From the NCBI GenBank assembly GCA_000310025.1, contig FN649726.1:2451961-2515960 (forward strand): a stretch of 64,000 bases of DNA, given 5' to 3'. The notes beneath the pieces are model-generated. The model searched no databases, had not been told where the DNA came from, and worked only from the letters and a program-made list of their open reading frames with translations. The position numbers and the translations under genes were made by a program. Numbering within the stretch: position 1 is the first letter of the stretch; every line of letters starts with the position of its first letter. This document shows positions 1 through 13,200 of the stretch, in pieces. This stretch comes from Ectocarpus siliculosus. Taxonomy: Eukaryota; Sar; Phaeophyceae; Ectocarpales; Ectocarpaceae.

Positions 1-1039
1 ATTGCACGTTCCCCTGGAGTTTTACTCTGGATTTCTGTTAACATTGCCTGGTATGTCTAGGATGCTTGCACGTGGATTCCTTCGATGGTATATTGTATGT
101 CTGCGTACGGCGGGGGTCAGCCTGATCGACGAGAACTTAAGGAATATTCCGGCATAGTAGGGATCGGGGGGGAACCTTGCCTTGTCTTGATTCGGAATGG
201 AGAATAGAAAACATCGTGCATGTTGTATTTGGGGGTAGGGGCATGAGCCGCGGAACTTGGCGGTACATACACACTGTACAAGTCGGGTGCGGGTGTTTCT
301 TCATTTCACATATTCTGGACGTCGAAGTTTACGTTATCCATGATAGCGCGGGCGTAGCCCTGGCCTCGTCCGAAGCCTGCGCCCTTGTGTCCCCCACCCC
401 CGCCGCGAGAGAGCGAGGAACGGAGAGAAAACAACAGGAACTGACGTATGATGCAAGTCGAAGAAACAGACAGGCTGTCATATGTTCAGCAATACAATGT
501 AGACAGCAGTAGCATGCGTCGGCTAGAGAAGTTGCATCAGGACAAAAGAGTTTCGATTTCGGCGCACAGAGGCTGGGCTTCCAACGCCATACGATGTCCG
601 GATTGGGAAGTAGAGAGGGGTTTTCGCTTCGAAAAGACACGGTGAAAGCAGCATGAAAATTTTTGCGTGTTATACGACAGGTCGTAAGGAACACTTTCGA
701 GGCGTCGGCGGAAGAAAACGCATGGTTTTGGAGACAGCGTAGAAACACGACCAGTCTAACACCAAATGAGCGCGACCGGTAAAAACAGGGGTAAACAAAG
801 CGATCAAAATCGTTTGCTCGTCTTTTGGTAGTTGCAAAAGACACCAATCAATCCCCTGAAATGGTTTCAGAAGATTGGGCGCGTTTTTGGACGCGTCAGC
901 CAGGGCCATACAGAAGTTTTTTTATATTTTCTCCGCGTTCCTTCTGCAGTGCGTGCTTTCGTTATATTGCGAGAAATACTCGCCCGTTGCTTATACGCAA
1001 CGTGTATAATGTAGTGAGAAAAAAACCGGTTTCTGTGAC

Positions 1040-1150
1040 AGCGTCGAGATTCGAACCAGCCTGAATTGCATCTTGAGACAGGGATTAACCCGACGTCCAC
1101 ACGTCAGGAAGTTGCGAGGGTACCAACCGCACCATTGGGACTGCCAGCCG
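1040..1150 (-). repeat. tRNA-like SINE head
   Basis: On the minus strand a box-A-like sequence (TGGTGCGGTTGG, about 1121-1132) is followed after about 70 bases by a good box B (GGTTCGAATC, about 1045-1055). The distance is longer than in a plain tRNA and the acceptor stem does not close, so this is read as an internal Pol III promoter of a tRNA-derived SINE and not as a working tRNA gene. The 3' extent of the element is not clear. Confidence 0.5.
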
Positions 1151-2040
1151 TGTGGTGCAAGGAATGATGCGATTTATGTGGTCTTGGTTGGTGATCTTCG
1201 ATCTTCGTGCTCATTCTATTTTGGCTGGCCTCGTGATTCGGTTTGGAGTGATGAGCCCTCTCGAATTATTTCTTTTGTCCAACATGTCGTCTGCGACGTC
1301 TTACGTTCTGCCGAATGACATATTCTGACGCATTTGTGTTGATTTAGTTTACATCTATGTAATTCTCTTGATTGTTCTGATCCTGTTACGCGGAGTTACA
1401 TAGCCTGCAACCACGTGTCAGCAGGACCTACCGGTAGGGTTGTAGGGTTGTAAGGAGGTACTCAAACAAGAGATCGGAGCGGATAAGAAACAACAGCAAG
1501 CACTGCAGAAGGAAGATTGAGAAGAAAAAAGAAAAAGCTTTGCGGGCTTCCTCGTGTGCAACCCCGGCTGGTGCGTCCACACATGTTAAGAGTTTTAACT
1601 GAAGGTGCAGGATAAATCGGACGACAACACACACCACACAGCACCAACCTCACAGTAAAATAAGACTACTAGATAGGGCGGGGTAATGAGCCGCGGGGTA
1701 GCGACTTAACACCTCGCAGAAGTCTTATCTGCGATGGTGATGGTGCACGATCGACGACACACAGCAGCGCGAATCGTTTGTGGTGCAGCTACGCCGTGCA
1801 CCAGAGGGACGGGTGCGACAGCTGCGACGATAGTTGTATGTGCGGCCCGTCAAAATTTTGCACTTTTATGGGGTAGTTTAGTTTCTTTTCCGTTGATGCA
1901 CAGGCATACACCCACGAAGAACCAAAATATGAAGTCTTCCCGCTGTGCGAAAGCAAACATGCACATCTGGAAAAGGCACGCATGCGGCATATACGCACTC
2001 GGCGCACGAGCAGCAGCAGCGTAGACAGACATGGGATGGT

Positions 2041-2081
2041 GACAGACAGATGCGTGACAGACAGATGCGTGACAGACAGAT
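2041..2081. repeat. 15-bp tandem repeat, about 2.7 copies
   Basis: The unit GACAGACAGATGCGT is repeated twice without change and then partly a third time. It lies in non-genic DNA. Nothing suggests a function. Confidence 0.85.
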
Positions 2082-2574
2082 TCCCACCACATTCGTCTCG
2101 ATCGAGCCTCCGAATTTCCCGCCAAGTGAAAGCAAGCAGTTGCATACAGTTGATCGGTCTGCTGTTTTTTGGGGAGTCGGTTGGACCCATTCAACATCAA
2201 TAAACACCTCGGCCAGGTTACACATGGCGCATGACTACCCACGGCGCGCAGGTCGTGTAGGCTCGGTCCCTCGTGGTTTTAAAAGCTGGTCTCGGATGAT
2301 GAGCGTCCCAGCGGCGATGCGGTTTTTGGTCGTGTTGTTGCGTCTCTGTCTCTGTTTCTTCTCCTGTGGTTTCAATCGCGCGCGCGCGTGATCTCCGTTT
2401 TTGTGTTCCCCTTTTCGCGGAAACCCAAGGGGATGGGGTAACCGATCTCCTACGAAATTTGGGCACATACGTCTGTGAAGCACGGCCATATGTTGCCGAA
2501 GCACAACCAAACCCGTGGACCGCCTACGCAGGATTGTAAGAGTATCTAGAAAAAGAATAGGAGGGGGCACGCAG

Positions 2575-2597
2575 ACCCTATCCCTAACCCTAACCCC
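2575..2597. repeat. Short telomere-like CCCTAA tract
   Basis: About three and a half imperfect CCCTAA units are visible (ACCCTATCCCTAACCCTAAC). The tract is inside the window and flanked by non-repeated DNA, so it is interstitial and not a chromosome end. It may mark an old break repair or telomerase capture, or be chance in low-complexity DNA. Confidence 0.45.
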
Positions 2598-5030
2598 AAA
2601 GCACGGATTGAGTACTTTATTCCACATGTTTGCTTAATCAATTTTGCTGCGTAGATTACTGAAACCCGTGTGACGAAGGGCGCGCAATTTTTCTTCTTCC
2701 TCAGAAGCGAACAGATCGTCAATTGGTGCGCAATAGATCTCGTTCTGGTTCCAGAGGTGGGTTTTATGTCGGCTTCCCGGAAACCAAGTTTGGGGCCCCT
2801 GCAACACGCGACGGAATAGGCCGATATGCAGAGCCTTTTTTTCCCTCCTGGGGATTAAGGGGGAAAAGGTCGCGCTTCGCGGTCCGCGGCTCATTATAAA
2901 CCTCACAGAAGCTCTGCAAACACGGGCATTGGGGCCTGGTTGGCTATCATAAAAAGTTCTTGCCAACAATAGGTATTCAGTTTCTATTCAAAATCCAAAA
3001 TAATAGGAGGTCAAGAGCTCGAAAACGACCTTTTCGCTGGCGTGCAGAGTCCCGACTTGAGCACATTCCAGTACAGGACATCATGGAGCCGTGAAAGCCC
3101 GCAAACCTGCATCTAAACCATAACCATTCACGATCTACTGCATACGCGCCGTCCCAGACTACATCCCTCGCTGAGGGTTTAGAGCAGTATTCACCGCTCA
3201 CACCACAAGCTGCCTTGGACGACCAGCACTTCAGGGAAATTAGTCTATGACGGCGCGTGCAGCAGTGGATCGTGAACGGTTTGGACACAGATGATATGCG
3301 GACTGTTCGGACTGCAGCTGCCACCTTCGATAGAACGGCCCCAGCAACACATACGGTCGCGCCAACGGGCAGCCGCTGCTCCATGATGTCCTCTATTGCA
3401 ATATGTACCCAGGTCGGGACTCCGCAACGCAATGACGTTTTTTAAGCACTCGCCGTGTCGCCTGTGACGTCTTCAGCTTAAGACTGTTGGGAAAAATATC
3501 TGGGTTTGAGTGTGTGGAGGTAGATTACGTGATACCTGGAATGCTGCGGGAGACAAGCCCCACCCGCTGCCCTGTATGGAACTCAAGTCTTTTTTGTTGC
3601 CAAACTGCCGACTTGGTTTGACGTGTCTCGTGTGTGATTGCTGGGTGCTTCCTCGGTTTTATTCATCATCTACTTGAGGTATATAATACGAAGTGGTACA
3701 ATACAGCAGTCAATAAAATATATTATTATGGGGGGTTTTGATTTAAATAATTGGTTTTAGGTTTGGGGAATGTTTTTGGTTTTGGGCAGGCAATATCGAG
3801 ATCGGTTGGCGAGACTGTCACAGGAACTACCGTTTTTGGAGCAGGAGGTCCGAACTCTCTGTTTGTTTCCGTGTTGCTGAACTGTTTGTGAACTACTTTC
3901 AAGAGACCTCTCTCACCTGTAGCCATCTACATCGCAAGATACATATCACACACCCCGAACCGATTTTTAAAGCTCGATTACTCCGCGACGAAGAGCGTCA
4001 ACAAACCAAGCGATACATGCGTTTTCGGTAATCTCTCGACATGGCGCATCCAACGCCGCCATTTCGGCACCACCACTCTTTCTGGTACATCAGGTATTCT
4101 ATTGAAGCTTTGAAAATCGGCTCAAGGGGTGTGATATTGTTTGTCAACTGCGGTAGGCTACTGAATAGGAGTGATGTTACGCGTACGCAGTGGTGGTCCC
4201 GAGAGACTGCGGTGTAGTGTAGTGACAAGCACACCGCGGTACATCGGGACACCGCACTATTGCGTGTTCGGGAGTATATAGCTTATAGTATGGCAGCCAA
4301 ATCTCGTGACAAGCGACTATTACCGCGGTGTATCGGACCACCACCGTACGAAAAATCTCCATTGCTCGTAGATGTCAAAAGTGTGGTACCACTGTAAGCA
4401 GTTGCAGTTATCATTCAGAGACGCCAAGGAGCGAACCTCGCAATGGCGTACACAGCAGTACACCATACACCCTGGGCCATAGTGACCTGTCCTCCGACTC
4501 CGAACATAAACGCGTAATTTGATAGATAAATTGTGTTCTACAGTCCTTGAAAGCAGCTCCAGAAGCCGTAAGAAAACGAGTGCGGTGCTCAGATTACGGT
4601 ACTTGTGTAGTACATGTATCTCGAACGGGTAAGGCTCGTGTTGGTGTAACTTTTAAGTCCCAAACAAGACAAAGGACGGTGCTATCTTCCGTCACCTTTT
4701 CTCCCGCTGGATCGATTTCTTGATTTGCTCTCCCTCCGAAAATCTTCGTTGGTTCCACCCCTAGACCTCTTTCTGCGATGGTCGTCGTCGGAGCTCATGC
4801 CACGGCTGATGAGCAGTTGTGCATGGAACCTCACAGCTGCAACGGTGACTGCAGACTGACTGGGTGGGCTGCCGCTTGCGCGCGGTAAGATAATTAATTA
4901 ATTGGGGGCACAACGCGATGGATAATGGACGCACCCCACCACCGGCGGACACTGGACTGTGAGAAAAAAAAAAAACGCATCCACTGAACACTGAACACAT
5001 TCAAAGCGCAGTCGCGGTGCTCAGCAGCAG

Positions 5031-5065
5031 TGTCGGTGTGCAAGACACAACCACATACACCGACA
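5031..5065 (+). promoter_or_regulatory. Inverted repeat just upstream of the Sec5 start codon
   Basis: TGTCGGTGT (5031-5039) and ACACCGACA (5057-5065) are a perfect 9-bp inverted repeat with a 17-nt spacer, ending 6 nt before the ATG at 5072. In the mRNA it could fold into a hairpin in the 5' leader; in DNA it could be a dyad binding site. Which of the two, if either, is not shown by the sequence. Confidence 0.4.
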
Positions 5066-5071
5066 CACACC

Positions 5072-7244
5072 ATGCCGATCAGCCCGGAAGATGCCGGTGT
5101 TGAGATCCAGAGATTCATTACGGGGCTCAATGCATCGAAGCATAGTGCACGAGAGAAAGCTCTCAAGGCTTTTAGGGCTTTCGTGGAAAAGCAGGGCATG
5201 GAATTCTACGACGATGATGTCGACTCCTTGCTCCTTGGGGACGGGTACACGATGGGCCTGATGCAATGGTGCGGTGAGAGCTCTACTGGCACGCAAGGGG
5301 CATTGAAAAGGTGGGTTCTGCAGTCAGTATGGCTACTAGCCGTACTCAAATGACGTAGAACACGAGCAAAGCCATGGACAGCGTGTGCAAAAGTGTTGTG
5401 CGTCGTCAAGATGCGTGATTCGTCCTTCCGTCTTCCCGACGGCCGACGGCGTCTGTCTCTCTCTTCAGGACAGCAGCGACGGCAATTTCACTGCTCAAGT
5501 GGCTGGTGTCCTTGCGGGACCCATCTGGAGACGAGAATATATTCCTTGCAAGATTTCTGCAGGTGATGGATGCACACACACTGCCTTGTCCCGAAACCCT
5601 GATTTTGTTCTGCGCCGATCTTACCCGCAGACGCAGCTTTCATCGGAATAGTACAGTAGACATCATTGCCCATTCACTTCTAAACCGTTTTTACGTGCCC
5701 ACGAAGCCGCTTTCGAAACAGCGCAGGGTACGGAGAAAGAGTGCAAAAATGTAACAGCAGTGTCGAAAATATGTGAACGGTGGTACAACAGGCTAGACTA
5801 CAGCAGGAAAAGTTCAGGCAAGCTTGGATAGCACACACGGCGCATCGCGCTTAGTTGCCGTACGTGTGACCCTATGCCGCGGCGCACAAGGGTAAAGGGC
5901 TAGGTAACACCTGTAGCGTAGGCCTACGCCGCTGCACAAGAGGGGGGGAAACTACATGTAGGTTGCTGCCCGAGCCTACCCAAGGAATGTTCCGAGAAAT
6001 CGTATTTCGGAGACCACTCGTGACCAAGGTTTAGTTATACCCCGACGAGACGTTTCACCCTGGCCGGGGGCTATTTCTTTCTTTGTGGTACATAGAACCG
6101 CCCTCCCCACGGCAATCTTATGCGCACCACCATTTTATGGTGGCACCCCTACCGCGTTCTTAAAGGAAGCATTACCTCTGAAGTTGCTAATGCTACAAGA
6201 GACAAATCTTCTGAATTGCTTGTGAAGATGCTTGCTTGCTGGTTTTCCCCCCTCTCAAATGAAGTGCATTGGGATCCGTGACTTGTGACCTGGCTTTTTC
6301 GAAAAATCTCAAGGTTGCAGTCTATCTTGCTCTGAACTGAATGATTGCGAAGAGTTGTGGCAGATTGTGGTAGAAAATACCTAAACTTTAGTCAAAGAGA
6401 AGAGACGTGGCGTAGACTGGACATGTGGTGGAAGCACGATGAGCGAAGACCAGATCACCCTTTGTGTCGGGCCCGCGCTGCTCAACGGACTCCCGTCAAT
6501 TCCGCCCTCCTCTTGTGGTATATGGTGGATGCACCAAGGTGGCGTTGGAAGATTTACGGAAAATGAGGCTTGAGCTCCATTTGCTCATTACGGGGACTCA
6601 AAAGGGCAGCAAGGCATCTTCTCGAGGAGGCAATAGTGAGGAGGCGTGCGAAATCGTCAGCCTGGTTTTGCAACGCCATCGTGATGACTTGGGCGAGGCG
6701 GAGGAAATCTCTGTGGAGGAGCTTCTTCCTGGAGAAGAGGCCAGAAAGGTGGGTAATATCCCCATGATTACACAACAATCGCAACAGCAGTCAGTTTGAC
6801 GATTTATTTGACTCATGCAAGTCAGTGTGGCAAAAACTGGCCGTTTACGTTATCAAAACATGTGTTCAAGACTCATCACGTGATTGATTTGATTGTTTTC
6901 GTGATTTGGTGGGGTCTGCTGAAGACTAAAACGGCGGTTGTCACACACCGAAGCTGGACCCTCTTGTGTAAACATCGATTTCGTCACTGATCGAACATGC
7001 TCAAGCGAAGTTGCGATGAATCCGATGGCAGATTTTCATGGACTGGCTACAGCGAACGGCCATGGGAAAGCAAGATACACTTCGTCTCAACCCAAGCGAC
7101 CAAGAGAGACGGCGTTATCCAGATGCTGGTGTAGGTGGTTCCACCGAAGGTTCGACCAGAAACAACGATGAGGGGGCAGGGGAGGCAGCAGATGACGGGC
7201 CGGACGGAGTCAACGACGACGACACACCGTTGACTTGGGCAGAG
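5072..7244 (+). other. N-terminal extension exons 1-4 of Sec5
   Basis: Exons 1-4 encode about 252 residues placed before the part that aligns with known Sec5. Residues 1 to about 180 look helical and HEAT/ARM-like (for example NASKHSAREKALKAFRAFVE and ISLLKWLVSL), then an acidic, low-complexity linker follows (exon 4). The animal Sec5 N-terminus is a TIG/IPT beta domain; nothing like it is visible here. The exon phases (2, 0, 0, 0) join exon 1 to the certain Sec5 exons without conflict, and no stop or polyadenylation-like break is seen between exons 3 and 4. The alternative is a short separate gene in 5072-6748 followed by a Sec5 that starts at the ATG at 7038. Confidence 0.6.
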
Positions 7245-10200
7245 GTACCGACTATCTCGTAATGCTCGCCTAACTTTGGTCGTATGATTTTCCCGCCAGA
7301 AGCCACTCGGTTGCTCGTACCACTATGACACAAGCTGTGCTGGCGACAGTCCACGTTTGGGTGCACGCGTATCTAGTTGGGACAAAGCAGGGCGTCGTTC
7401 AATTCCCCCGAATCAGACGACGGTAAAGCCAGAGGCTAAATGAGTGCTGGATTAGACGTCGTTTCGCAATTGCATCGTGGGCAAGGTTGAAGCTCAACAC
7501 AAGCTCCCGAGTGAGCCAGCGATGCGCCACATCACGTTTCCCGTACCTGCCCCTGTCTGACTGGCTGCTTCATGCAGGTGGACCAAGAACAGTTCGTCGC
7601 ATTGAACAGCCGCGCAAGCCCGGTAGCTGTAGACTTGGGTAAGTGTCACCATTCGCGTAGCTTGTCGTTGATCGCTCATGTGGGACACCATGATTTTCTG
7701 GGTCGCGTGCTCAACAAGTTTGGGGCCTGCCGTTCCGTTGTTGCAGAGTGCAGACATGCGTCCGTGTAGGCTCAACTCGAACTTGACTCGAACGAGAACA
7801 CTAACGGGCAGAAACTCTGATGGTTTTGCTACCGCATGTTTTTTTTGCAGCGGCCAAAGCTGACGAGCCTGTCGCGGACCCGCTGGGACTTAAGCAAGTG
7901 GACCTTCGGGTGTATCAGAAGACTCTTGTTGAAGGCGACACATCAGCGGTTGTGGTGAGTAGTGCATTCGGTCGTTTCTGTTGGTCAGTATTGGCAGCTT
8001 GCGCAAGAACAAGATATCTTATCTCCTACTCTTTCCCCTGTGGTGTTCCCTCTGTATTCTTCAGGAAGTGGACGGGGCTGACCGAGAAGTGTCTGGCACA
8101 TTACAAGCCAAGAAGCGCGCTCTTCTTGGCCAAAAAGATCGATTACGCTTGCTGAAGAAGATGCAGTCCGGGAAAGAGCGTGTGCAGCGCAAAATGGATC
8201 GCAAGCGAAGCGACAAAGGGGAACGGATGCGAGATGGCGAGATCGGATCCGTACCCGAAAGCAAGCCAGTTACGAGAGAAATAAGGTGCTCCCTGTCGGT
8301 TTCCTCTCTTTTTTTTCTCTCGTTTTGCTGTTTGCAATCTCCCGACTAATATTTCCATACCCGTGATCCCATACCCGCCGGCTGTCTCCGGATCAAACTA
8401 CGCAGTCGCTCTGTTGTGCCTACTATGGAAGACTTCGACCCGGCTCTCTTCATGACTGTGGTCCATGCCACCGCATCGTTCAACGACATTCGAAACGGAC
8501 TTGAGAGTCTCGACGGCGCCAAAGCGAACCAGGTTTGAGCTTTTCTTCATGCCTCGTTCTGTTGTTAAGACTTGTACGTCTAACTGCATGGGTGCGACGT
8601 TCTTGTCATTTTGTTGTGGTCAGCGAACGTTTCTCATTGGCAGCTGTAATGTCCCTCTTGGTATCACTGAGCTTGGTCTCAGACTAGCCTCGGTGCTGAT
8701 CTATCTTGTGGTTCCAGGCAAGCGAGCTTCAGCATCTGGTGCGGGATCATTTCGACAGCTTCGTTCGCTGTGCGGACAGCATCGAGAAATACGCAAGCCA
8801 TATCAACATGGAATTGTCCAAGAACAAGGAACAGGTGAACGTCGCCAAAGCGAAATAACCTTGTTTGCGATATATTACGTACCCTGGATGGTTGTAGTTG
8901 TACGAAAAAATATACTGAAAGGTGTAGCACACGTCTCACCACGAAAACAATTGGGGGACTGTCGCCATAATAAATAGGACAAAACACACACACAACACTG
9001 CTGAAACAGCGCTCCAAGCGACTTCCACTCGTGTGGGAGACTTGGCGCCACGGCATGCCAATGCCCAGGTCAGAAACCGTGTCAAATTTGTGCTCAGGAA
9101 TGGGGTTGCTCAATTTAGCGTTAGCACCTGCCGGCACATCGTATCTTGCAATAGAGAGTACGACGCATTGGCAGTGTGGATGAGTCGAGAATGCTCGTCA
9201 ACAGTTTACGTGGAAGGCCTGAATGCACTGCATTACCGTTGGGTCGCGCAACTGTTTGTCGCATATGAAGCGTGCGCACTGCGGGTTTGTTGTAACCGTG
9301 CGAGTTGTTGCTGTGCACGCATCCAATCTGCGCTTTCGACGTCTACATCCATGGTCGTGTGTTGCGAAAGCCGACAGGAGAAATTCCCCATTTCATCCCA
9401 ATATTTTCTCGCTATTGCTGCTTGCTTGTTTTTTGTCGCACAGCCGAAGGAAAAAGCTCCATCTCGTCCAAAAACGCTTGCTCAACTAAGGATGCAACTT
9501 AAGGCTGAGCGAGAAGTGGAAGGTCAATCTCGCCCTGCGGGGGCAGTGGGCGAAACCTGGACGGGAGCGGGGCCCGCAAAGAGCCACCTCAAGGAGCTTA
9601 CAAGACTCATGGAGGGCGCGCGAACAGAAGCTGGGAAAAACACTAGCCAGTTACTGCAGAAGCTCGACAACATCAAGCAGGCAAGCTAAACGTGGGCGAG
9701 TAACATGCCCTTGAGCCTTTGTTGTTTTTCCGTCTTCGTTTATTCCACCGGGGTGCACGGGATATGAGGCTGGGTGCACTGCTGCAAAGTGTGAGATGGG
9801 GGGGAGGGGGGGGGTACTCAAAGTCGTGCATGCCGTAGTCGTTAGACCATTGACCTCGCATTGTGAGATGGGGGGCGTACTCATTTGTTGCTTGCCGTAG
9901 TCATTTGACCATTGACCACGCGTCCCTTTCGAGACGGAGCACCGTTCCTACCCCTACTAGAGACACCACCAACATTTGGGAGCTCTTTACGTTTCTGCCA
10001 CAAACTCCATAAAAATTTCTTGCACATCTTATCCCCGTCCTCTAGGGCCTCTTGTGCCTACCATCTATCCCCAATTATCGCGATCGTTTTTTCGCTGTTG
10101 TCTAATTTACCAAACTTGTCAATGTCACATCCTCTCTGTCTCATTTCCTCCTCGAGATCCTCTCTTTCCTTCCTGTACAACTCACACTCCCCAACTATGT

Positions 10201-13200
10201 GGGGTCTACTCTCCTCCGATTTGCCACATGGACATGTGTGTCTATCCTCCTCTTCCTCTCTCCTACGGCTGGTATACCTCTTCCTCCGTTCTGGCAAGTC
10301 CAGATCGCCTACTCGAAATTGCAATTTCAGCTTTTTCGCATAGTCCATGGGGCCGTCCAAGTACGTCTTCATCCCTATCCCTTCTTTAAACTTCCCGTAT
10401 ATCTCCAAGTGGTCTTCGCTTCGTACCTTCTTCCGAAGGGTTGCCTCCTCCCTACTCTCTAGCATCTCCTTGACTTTCGTCTTGAACCCCCCGAACCCTT
10501 CCGTGTCCAACGTCTCCTCCTCTTCTCCTATCTCCTTCCAAACCTTCTCTACCACCTTGTCCCATCTGATTCCCTTCTTCCCTGGAGTCGCTTTTCCCCA
10601 AGCTGCCTTGTCAACCATGGCTGGTAGTCTATCGTCCGACATTCCACTCACCTTGTACTGCCAATTCAACTTCTGCATGTCTCTCTTTGTTTTAAGAGAG
10701 TACATTCCCAATTCTGCTCTCAATACAGTGTTGCTCGTTGTACTTGAACATCCTAATATTTTCTTGGCCGCTGCCATCTGCACTGTTTCCATCTGCTTGA
10801 CGGCCTTTTCGTTACCTTCCCATACCTCTCCTGCATACTCTAGCTTAGGTACAATCACATTCAAGAGAATACACCTTTTAATCCTAGTGTCTAGGTGTGG
10901 GTCCGTAAGGATCTCGTCCATCTTGCCTATCTGAGCTTTACCCTTCCCAATCAACTTCGCTATGTGTGCGTCCCATGAGCACTCCTTCGAAATCTCTACT
11001 CCCAGGTACGTATACTTGTCTACTACCGGTAGTTCTTCCTCCCCCCATTTCCATTTGAATTCTACGGGATTTTTCTTGTCTTCGTTACAGACCACTACTG
11101 CGCATTTTCCTACGTTCGCCGACAGTCTCCATTTTTGGGTGTATCCTACAGCCGCATCTATTTGTTCTTGCAACCCTTCTGGAGTTTCGGATACCCCCAC
11201 AAAATCATCTGCAAACATCAGTCCGGACACATTCTTTCCCCCTACTTGGACTCCCTGTCTTACTGCTTCAACCGCCCTTATCAAATCGTTGATGTAAATC
11301 TTAAAAAGAGTGGGTGACATCGTACAGCCCTGTGCGACTCCTTGGAGTATATCCACGTACTTCGAAATTTCCCCATCCAACATCACCGCACTTCTTGTGC
11401 ATTCTGTCATCTTTTTCAACATCCTCCACATTTTCCCCCGGATGCCGATGTCCCACATCTTTTTCCACAATCCATTGCGCCATACGGTGTCGTAGGCTTT
11501 TTGTACATCGAGGAAGAAACAGTATGTCGTACGCCCGGCGTCTTTCCTACCTTGGATGATTTTACTCAACGTATATACATGGTCTACACAACTACGATCT
11601 GGTCTAAATCCAGCTTGTCCTTCGCTGATCTTTTGTTTCCCCTCCAACATGTCTCCCATTCTATTGTCTATCATCTTGCCAAACAGTTTCCCCACTGTGC
11701 TCAGCAGGGTTATCCCTCTATAATTCCCCGGGTCAGCTTTATCCCCCTTTTTGAACAGGTTCACGACTAGTCCTTCTCTCCATCTGTTCGGCGCGTACTC
11801 GTGTTTCCATATCCAGTTGAATATCCGGACCAACATGTTAATCATCCCCTCCCCCCCCTGTTTCAAAAGCTCGTTCACAATTCCATCAGCCCCTGCCGCT
11901 TTTCTATTCTTGAGTTTCGCTACGCAGTCCTCTACCTCCTCTCGTGTGAACTCTCCCTGCAACCAGTCTACATCACTACGTTCCCTCTGAGATCTTTCAA
12001 CGTTTTCCTCTGCCCACGAGTTGATTTCCTTCTCAAACTCCGAGTCGAAGTTGTCGTTGGTGGTGGGTGTCCCAAGTTTGCGGTAGTGCTCTACTAGTAC
12101 TTCCCTCTTTCCTTTAGAACTGCTTACCATCTTACCCTCGGCAGATCTTAGTGTCGTTATTTCCGTGTCTCCCCCTCTTTTGTTGCCCACTATCCCTTGA
12201 ATTCCTACCCACATTTGCTTCATCCCCCCCTCAAAATCTTCGTTAGTCTTTTGGACTACTTCCTCCCACAACCCTTTCTTCTTCTTCACGACCAACTCCT
12301 TCACCCTCTTTCTACTTTCAACATACTCCTTCCATCCTGCATCTGTTTTCCCTGCCGCATATTTTGCGTGTGACTCTCTACGTACTCGAATTGCATGCTT
12401 GATTTCTTCGTCCCACCACTTCACTGCTCTCTTACAAACTATCAACTTTCTACCAAACTACTGCATTGTGAGATGGGGTGTACTCATAGTCGTGCATGCC
12501 GTAGGGGGGGGTGATTGCGTGGTGTAAGTATCGGCTAGGGTCAAAGTTCTGTATTATTTCATTGGGCCAGTGGTGCCCATGCCGATTCGCTAAACCAACA
12601 GGCAGTGGGTTTAGGCAATGCTCGGCCTTTGTCTGTGAGAGCACCGAGAGCACCAGCAGTGGGGCAATCGTGTTTCCCCAATTGCCTGCTCTGGTGTATT
12701 TCGTGCAGTTTCAGGATAGCAAGCAAACGACCAAACTTCGTCAAGCCCGGAAAAGAATGGCGTAGAGAGTGTGCGGGTGTAGCACCAACGTCGCATTCCG
12801 TGTGTCCGCTTGGTGGTCCAAAAAGATTCTGCCGTACCTTGTTTACTGTCCGTGGTTTGACCCTTGGACGGGCTGAACGTGGACGCTCTTGCAGACTTGA
12901 GATTTGTTTTCAATCGGGTGTATAGTATTCGTATAGAGAATGAATGCACGAAACAACCATTTGTTTATCGCCGCCCGGTTCCGGGGGACTCGGCCTTCGA
13001 CAGGTTCGCGCCGCCCAGCATCTTCTTTCTGAGAAGGGGTCGATTCTCGATATCCCCCGCGAGATGTCAGCTTGCATGGCAGACGGGAGGTACATGGAGC
13101 TGGTGAAGCTCTACAGGAAGGCTCACACGACTTACAGCTCTTCAATTCTCAGCAAGGTATGTCCTCTGTGGCAATGGAGATGCCATTAACCCTCCCTCCC

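Larger units (their letters stand above)
1..5071. other. Non-genic region upstream of the Sec5 gene
   Basis: No reading frame here resembles a protein I know, and none can be chained through consistent splice sites. The longest frames (for example 2634-2969 on the minus strand, 111 codons, and 1945-2391 on the plus strand) are short, overlap frames on the other strand and show no conserved motif. The stretch holds a tRNA-like SINE head near 1.1 kb, a 15-bp tandem repeat near 2.05 kb and a short telomere-like tract near 2.58 kb. A terminal exon of an unrecognised gene cannot be ruled out. Confidence 0.5.

Noticed and set aside
2634-2969. 111-codon minus-strand frame with an acidic C-terminus
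   Set aside because: No start context, partner exons or family similarity could be shown; left as non-genic.
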